DNA of 13,676 nt, from the NCBI GenBank assembly GCA_000827495.1, contig KN817778.1, forward strand, positions 3,457 to 17,132, written 5' to 3'. Each line of letters opens with the position of its first letter. Positions within the stretch are counted from its first letter, which is position 1. Under the pieces are notes generated by a model. That model was not told the DNA's origin. It was given only the letters and a program-made list of their open reading frames with translations, and made no database searches. Position numbers and translations under genes: made by a program. Positions 8,268 to 13,676 of the stretch are shown one piece after another. The stretch comes from Hypholoma sublateritium FD-334 SS-4. Taxonomy: Eukaryota; Basidiomycota; Agaricomycetes; Agaricales; Strophariaceae.

Positions 8268-8801
8268 ATGGACGACTTCGACCCAGCAACACGTCCCCTG
8301 CCTCCTGCCACCATGATCTCCCAGAGCAACAAACTCATTGTCCGGCGCACGCGCCCTGGGGCTCTCGAGACGTCCGCGTTCCGCCATCCCTGCATCCGAC
8401 ATCTTAGCACCGTCGTGGCCTTGCCTTCCCGGTCGATTATCCCCCCCCTCAGCTGGAACCAGATAGTGGTTGTCAAGGAGCTGGTGAGTATACGTCTGTC
8501 TTGAAAATACGCAGGCCCACTTACGCATACATTCCAGAGCAAAATGTGCTGAGTCCTGACTCGACGCTATTCCCGCACCAACGTGCCTTCTCATTTCCAG
8601 ATTACGAGGCACCCGCTGCGCTACGATCTACTGCATCCAGCACTGGCCTTCAACTCCTGTACGCGCCCTATTCAGATGAACAGCCCAATATTCACAAATG
8701 CGTCGCCAGTCCCATGGGCGTCATTCATCCGGGAAGTATTACGGACGCCATCGNGTCTATCCTCTCCGCTATCCTTCGAAGGAAATAGGCAATGCCGCTG
8801 A
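8268..8801 (+). CDS. Hypothetical two-exon gene, product unknown
   Basis: The ATG at 8268 opens MDDFDPATRPLPPAT and runs to VVVKEL at 8483, then a strong donor GTGAGT (8484). The acceptor TTTCCAG ending at 8600 joins in the same phase to ITRHPLRYDLLHPALAFNS, open to a stop at 8799-8801. The result would be about 138 aa, rich in Pro, Arg and Ser, with one N (8754). An alternative acceptor, TTCCAG at 8537, gives an early stop. I do not recognise the product. The start coincides with the composition switch at about 8265, so the model could be a 5' fragment. In-phase open frames on both sides of a good intron are the only real support. Confidence 0.3.
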
Positions 8802-9616
8802 TCCAACCTTGGCCTCGCCGACGACCGACATCAGAAACGCCACTCGTGCCAAGGATACGCGCAACATCGCGCTGGCCACCGACTCTCATCACGAATCACA
8901 CACGGAGAACCAGAAGCCCGCAAAGACCAGCCGACCTAACAGTATCGTGCGCAGCTCTGCCCGTATCCCTCATCCACCGCCGACCCGGACAGCGCACAGA
9001 TACATCCAGACGAGCCCCCTTCGATTATTCTGGACATAAGTACACCGACAGTACTACGCAGGATAAACGCTCGCTGTACCGCGTCCAGTCCACGATCCGC
9101 GCCGTTTCCCGAACAGCAACTCACGAGCACCGTTTCACGCGTTCCCTCACCATCACTTGCGCTGGACGCCCTGAAAATCTTCGCGAGCTGCTCACCGACA
9201 CCATCGGCCTCCCGAGTCCCTGTACCGCGGCTTTAANGACCGCCGACGCCGACAGCAGTTCACATTCGACATCGCATGCGCATTGCGCGTTTGCCAGCGA
9301 TGCGCCGAAAGCAAACTATGTAATGGCCTCTGCACTGTTGCGCGATGCCGCCTGGCTTAATGTGTCGCTTTTGCCTTCGATGTCGGCGCTAACCAGCAAA
9401 TCTGCGTCGTACAGCACTCCTGTGGCCCTGGAATACTGCATAACGTTCAGATCGTCGCTAATGCGTGTCTGCACTGTGCCCCTTGCTACGCAGAGCAGCA
9501 TCCTCGTAGCGTCCACGAGGCCCTCGCGGTATAGAAAGCGTTGTGCGCTCTATCGGGGATTCCAGGAAGGCAGACCCTTACATGCCGTTCGCGGCAGGCG
9601 TACTTTAAGCGTCTGA
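8792..9616 (+). CDS. Long open frame, 274 codons, product unknown
   Basis: This is the longest uninterrupted frame of the window, in GC-rich sequence with one N (9236). The product is rich in Arg, Thr, Ser and Pro, and no domain, membrane segment or motif is recognised. A competing frame over about 8960-9230 reads SSTADPDSAQIHPDEPPS and SIILDISTPTVLRR, which looks at least as protein-like and then hits a stop. This suggests either chance openness in GC-rich DNA or frame errors in a low-quality sequence. It overlaps the end of the 8268-8801 model by 10 bp, so both need not be real. Confidence 0.2.
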   Translation: MPLIQPWPRRRPTSETPLVPRIRATSRWPPTLITNHTRRTRSPQRPADLTVSCAALPVSLIHRRPGQRTDTSRRAPFDYSGHKYTDSTTQDKRSLYRVQSTIRAVSRTATHEHRFTRSLTITCAGRPENLRELLTDTIGLPSPCTAALXTADADSSSHSTSHAHCAFASDAPKANYVMASALLRDAAWLNVSLLPSMSALTSKSASYSTPVALEYCITFRSSLMRVCTVPLATQSSILVASTRPSRYRKRCALYRGFQEGRPLHAVRGRRTLSV

Positions 9617-10620
9617 AACAGCCAACGCCCGTCTCGGGAGTCGGCAGAGATGCGCTATATTCGATCATTTGGTTGTGACGAGGACAAAGTACGCCTACCT
9701 CTAGCGATTATCATCCTGCAGGCGGCACGCACTTGTCGTCCCCAGCACAGTGCATGCTATCTTACGGCGCTCAAATGTTACATCCCAGCAAGATCTAGCC
9801 AGACCCGCTGATCACCGTCAACTTCACCAGATGAGTCGCGGAGGTCCGTAGGCTCGACATTCGATATTGCGACCAGTATCGTCCAATTTATGGTCGAGAT
9901 CGAGATCACGAATAATGCCTCAGACGTTGTAGCGATGACGAACTTGACGATCCTGTTTAATCTGTGGACCTGGTGTTTAGGATGGATCACCGATTATTCA
10001 CGAACTTAGGCATGACCATCCTTAGATGACTCAAGGTGAGATTTCATGAGCCAGAGTAGTAATGAGCTCATGTGCGGACTGTTACTTTAGAACGTGTGTT
10101 CNACTTTTATTGGGAAAGTGGCTCACCCTACGATTCGACGAACAACTCCATGGCTATCGAGAGATCGGTGGTTTGGACCTTCCTCAGTAGCTTATTCGAG
10201 ACGATTGCGGGTAGGTGTTTAATCTGCATTCTCTTCGCAATATCCATTTGCTACTGGATAGCAAAAATTTCAGCAATCAAAACAACTTCCATCTGGGGCC
10301 TCGCTCATCGTTAGTCGCGACGCGCTCGGGAAGNCATATCGCGTAGTATCCTACTTTACAATACGACATGCATGCAACACGGACGACTCTGCGTTTTCAG
10401 CACCAAATCATCCACTTGAAATGATTCGGGCTATAAATTGACATGTGGTATCTGAGCGTTTCATATTACAGGCCCCGTATTTAACGCTAATAAAATACAT
10501 TTGGGCATAAAAATCATCACAACGGAAAGCCGTGAAACGATGCCTCTGTTTCTACAAAGNCAGCTGCTACGTCGTCCGAATCCTGATGTACATAGTATAT
10601 TGGCATGTATTTGATGCACC
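9617..10620. other. Lower-GC stretch without a supported gene
   Basis: Two short frames stand out but cannot be named. One is minus 9990-9778, with a hydrophobic run around ALFVISISTINWTILVAIS that could be one membrane segment. The other is plus 10072-10314, with a hydrophobic run CLICILFAISICYWIAKIS. Both are below 85 aa without splice support. N calls lie at about 10102, 10334 and 10560. Confidence 0.4.
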
Positions 10621-12066
10621 CAAGAGGCGGTAGGGAGATTTAGAGTCGGCACGACCGAGACCGCGCCCAAAAAGAATGTCCGAGCGAAACCCCACAAAGG
10701 AACATCTTATTGTCGGACAGCACGGCTGGGTAGGCCGTGTACGCCATAGAACCTGGCCAGGTAGTACCTCGTTCCATTTCAGTGACTTCGGCGGAGGCGC
10801 GTCGAGCGGTGCTCGCGGTAGGAGGGGAAATACGTCGGGGGCGACCAGGACACGATGATGTCACGGGCNTCACGATATGTCACATCTGGACTCCGAGGGC
10901 GGCGCGACAAACTGAATTAGCTGTATCTTCAAAAGCTGGTGTCGGCCGGGCTCCGTGCGGGAGCAGACGGAGGGGGTAGGCACCTGGCCCATCTCTGCAG
11001 TAGTAGGAAGGCGGGAGAGGCAAGTATGAACCGGCGAGAACGGGAAAGGGGGCGGGGAAGAGNCTCGCGCATGATGGACAGCCGTCGTCCGTGTTGGTGC
11101 CGCGCAGCTCTGGTACTGGGCNGGGTTAAATTGGATGGGCGTGCTCTTCTTGTGGTGCTGGAGTGTCGACCTGGAAATATGGGAAACATAATCAGAATTT
11201 CATTCTTGCACCAGCTGATACGCAGGACGCACCGAGGAAGTGGTTTTGCAAATGACACGTCGAAAAAAAGACGAGAGTGGGCAGAAGGCACCGTGGACGG
11301 CGTCATGAGCTGCAGTTCAGCCGTCGTACCCCACAACCTTTGGCCCGCATCTCAGGGAACTAGCTCGGACCTTTCTTCGTCTTTCTTCTGGTACCTCCTA
11401 TAGCGCGAAAATGGAGTAGGCGCCTGTCTTGTAATTGCGTGTGTCNAGCAGTTTCTGCGGTTGCGAAGAAAGCTGGAATACCGATTGGTGCTGTGACACC
11501 GAATTTATGCAGCATTGGCTACATAGGANATTCCCGTAAATAATGCCATTCGTTCCGACTGTGNGGCTGGAACTCGAATGATGAAAGAGTGTGTACGGCG
11601 AGTCTTGGCGTACGGACGTGCGAGCGAGATGGTGCGCCAATAACGTAGAATTTTAGCGGGTCTGTCATCGTAGACAAGGCCGGCGTGCGGGAGCGCGAGA
11701 GAAGCGGGCAGACTATGAGTCTGTAAGGCGTATGTGGCCGTCGATAGCACAGCGTGGGGACGGCCGCGATCCGAGNGGGGAGGTCGGTGANGAAGAGGGG
11801 CGCGGGGGTAGGCGGATGATACGGAGGCGGCACATGCGGGAACGGGGAATCTGGGGCCAGCGGTAAGTTCACGACGAGGAGGGGAAGTTGTATGCTTACA
11901 GAAAGATCTCAAGTTCGTAGGACGAGCAGCAGCGGAGTTATCACAAGAGGCGTGCTCGCCTGCACAAGGGATGGCGCGCGGGCGANGACGGAAACCGGAC
12001 GACGGGCGCTGATCTAGAGCGGAGCGAGCGGGCGCGCTTGACGCGTCTTGACGAACGCACATCGAC
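10621..12066. other. G-rich tract with no reliable gene model
   Basis: The plus strand is G-rich, so the C-rich minus strand is the more likely coding one. Open minus frames are 11336-10929 (135 aa) and 12107-11505 (200 aa, with several unknown residues). A competing minus frame from 11872 begins MNLPLAPDSPFPHVPPPYHP. A plus frame of 154 codons covers 10939-11403. No family is recognised, and N calls every 30-300 bp prevent a decision between frames. Confidence 0.4.
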
Positions 12067-12660
12067 TCAGAATGATGCAACAACGGGGCAGGGCGGGCGG
12101 CAGACACGGCGAAGGNATGCGAGCGTCTGGTAGGTGGAAGTACGAGGGCTACGGGCTGANTGAGCGGGTCCGCGTGTCAGATGCGTCTGCCGGGGGCCGT
12201 CGTCGGCTGTCTCGAGCAGCGTAGAAGGGGCGCGGGTCCGGGGCGAGGAAGTCGGTGAAGCGCAGTACGGGAGATAGCGGACGCCGTGGAGGGCGCGCCG
12301 CATGAGCGCGGAATACTACAGCAGGATCTAGGGCCTTCAGTAACTAGCAGCGGCAGCGGGGTGGGTACTCACAGAGGGCGTCACAGCGCCGCGGACGGGT
12401 GTGTCGTATGCGCAGACGGTAACGCGCTCGAGAACAGAGCGGGCCTCATGCGGTATTCCAGATGGATGCGATTTTGTGCTTGCGGGGCGCCGGGCGCGGG
12501 GGAAGGGATAAGCGCAGCTGCCTGGGCGATCATGGTGGCGGCGGCGGGAAGACGAGCGCGCGTTGTTTGGTTGAGATACAAACATCGCGGCGGACCGCGC
12601 CGAGTGCCGACTTGCTCTCAACGACGTCGTGCACGTCCAGATGGCAAGCTTATCCTCCAC
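12067..12660 (-). CDS. Hypothetical two-exon gene, about 178 aa, product unknown
   Basis: On the minus strand, exon 12660-12373 starts MEDKLAIWTCTTSLR and ends RGAVTPS. A 57-bp intron (12372-12316) follows, with a strong donor GTGAGT, an ACTGA branch-like site and acceptor CTGTAG. Exon 12315-12067 continues in the same phase (YSALMRRALHGVRYLPYC) to a stop after PPCPVVASF. An alternative minus frame from 12581 reads MYLNQTTRARLPAAATM and contains RIHLEYRMRPALFSS. It is equally protein-like but stops before the intron. No domain is recognised. The support is two in-phase open frames flanking a well-formed intron of typical size; two Ns (12160, 12116) lie in the second exon. Confidence 0.35.
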
Positions 12661-13676
12661 GAAAGCTCCCAGTTCTGCGCGGTCTACAATGCGACCTCAG
12701 CGCTACAGAACACGCACCCCCCACCCGCGTCCCGACTCCCGACGCTCGTCCTCCGCGCCCAAATGCAATCGCATGTGGNACTCTACGCACGAGCATAGCG
12801 TAATCGCACGCTCCGCTATCGACTCGACTAACGAGTGCGGCGCGATGACGAGGATGCACCCCTCCGCGCCATTGCACCTCCGTCATTTCCCGGCGCGCCC
12901 AGCAGCGCATCACGCACCTCCGTCCCACTCGACCTCTGCTTCCCCGACCTATCTTACATTATGTTTACTACGAGCGCCAGCACGCCCATACCCACAAACA
13001 CGACGCTCGTCCCACATCCCGGCCAAGTTTTGTCCGCACCAGGTGCCTCGTCTGCGGCGTGCATACAACCACGACGACCCCTCATCGCGATCTTCCCAGC
13101 GAAGCAGCTGACCGAACAGCGTCAGGCCCGCATCCTCCNTCGATCGTCGACCCGGAAGACGCGCAGCAGCACCTGAATTATCACCCCCTTGTATGGGCCT
13201 CCGNCGGTGACGTCGTATGGGTCTGGAGCCAGAATGGCGATGCCCGCGCCGCCCTATCACTCGTGTCCGATGCGTTCAGCGTACTTCAGCGCCTACGGGC
13301 CTGCGCCTTGNACCGTNCCCCACGTCGCGAACGACTCGGACTCGCCTGCTTGTCTAGATTTTCGCAACCTGCTTCAACAGACGCCCACAGCGCCATGCAG
13401 CGCTGTTGTGCCCTGACTTCAACGATCACCGAGAGCAGCGATTCCACCTCACGGTTATCCTCGTATATTTGAACGATCCGCCGGGTCNGGGATAGGACGT
13501 AACGCTGGCGCTGGCGCTCGCTTCCGCCGTGCTTCCTCCGCCGTCGATCCCGACCTCAACGATGGCACAAATTCGCGCTGCTCAGCACCTGGACCACCGC
13601 CGGGACTTTAACCAGCTGCAGATGTGTCCCATTGACCTCTGTGCCCCGTTCTGCGCCGCCGACCCTCTATATGGTC
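12661..13676 (+). other. C-rich tract, probably coding on plus but frames unresolved
   Basis: Several plus frames compete: 12629-13111, 12835-13176 (starts MRRDDEDAPLRAIAPPS), 13059-13472, and 13189-13416. The last has a Tyr/Pro/Ser-rich low-complexity stretch (YGPP.VTSYGSGARMAMP). The last open frame runs from 13496 to the window edge and includes an ATG at 13562 (MAQIRAAQHLDHRRDF). Frequent Ns (12779, 13139, 13204, 13312, 13317, 13487) and frame changes suggest sequence errors. No product can be named. Confidence 0.35.

Noticed and set aside
8172..8612. 146-codon minus-strand open frame
   Set aside because: It spans the composition border, has no motif, and overlaps a plus-strand model with a good intron; probably a shadow.
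1..13676. tRNA, rRNA or telomeric repeats
   Set aside because: I found no T-loop-like motif in a cloverleaf context, no rRNA-like conserved blocks and no TTAGGG runs.

Overview
The window looks like nuclear DNA of a mushroom-forming fungus (Agaricomycete). The evidence is introns of 50-90 bp with GT-AG ends, an ankyrin tail of the kind found on fungal NLR-like proteins, and two copies of a repeated basidiomycete protein family that I recognise from memory as DUF6698. It is an accessory, repeat-rich region. I see no rRNA, tRNA or CRISPR array.

Layout. Bases 1-264 are the 3' end of an ankyrin-repeat gene whose repeat homology stops abruptly at 237/238. Bases 238-1878 have imperfect inverted-repeat-like ends and contain a degenerate satellite of about 130 bp (831 to about 1700) in an alternating two-unit (about 265 bp) arrangement. 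Bases 1897-2609 on the minus strand are the C-terminal four exons of a DUF6698-like gene with no 5' part. Bases 2674-3663 are a non-autonomous DNA transposon of 990 bp with 24-bp terminal inverted repeats and a 7-bp target-site duplication. Bases 3671-5330 are mostly non-coding, with two exon-like stretches. Bases 5412-6948 on the plus strand are a second DUF6698-like gene, apparently intact, of about 338 aa in eight exons, one of whose introns appears to be GC-AG. Its 3' flank (7190-7960) holds three tandem copies of a repeat of about 263 bp.

Near 8265 the sequence changes character. From there to the end it is mostly GC-rich and strongly strand-skewed, and from 8754 on it has about 22 isolated N calls, against none before. 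The skew suggests coding on plus (8265-9660), minus (10620-12600) and plus again (12640-13676), but frames break often and no product is recognised. Only two spliced models there have useful support: plus 8268-8801 and minus 12660-12067.

The genes do not form a pathway or operon. The coherent story is one of mobile and repeated DNA around two paralogues in inverted orientation. They share three intron positions, so they come from an intron-containing ancestor and not from retrocopying. One is truncated and the other looks functional.
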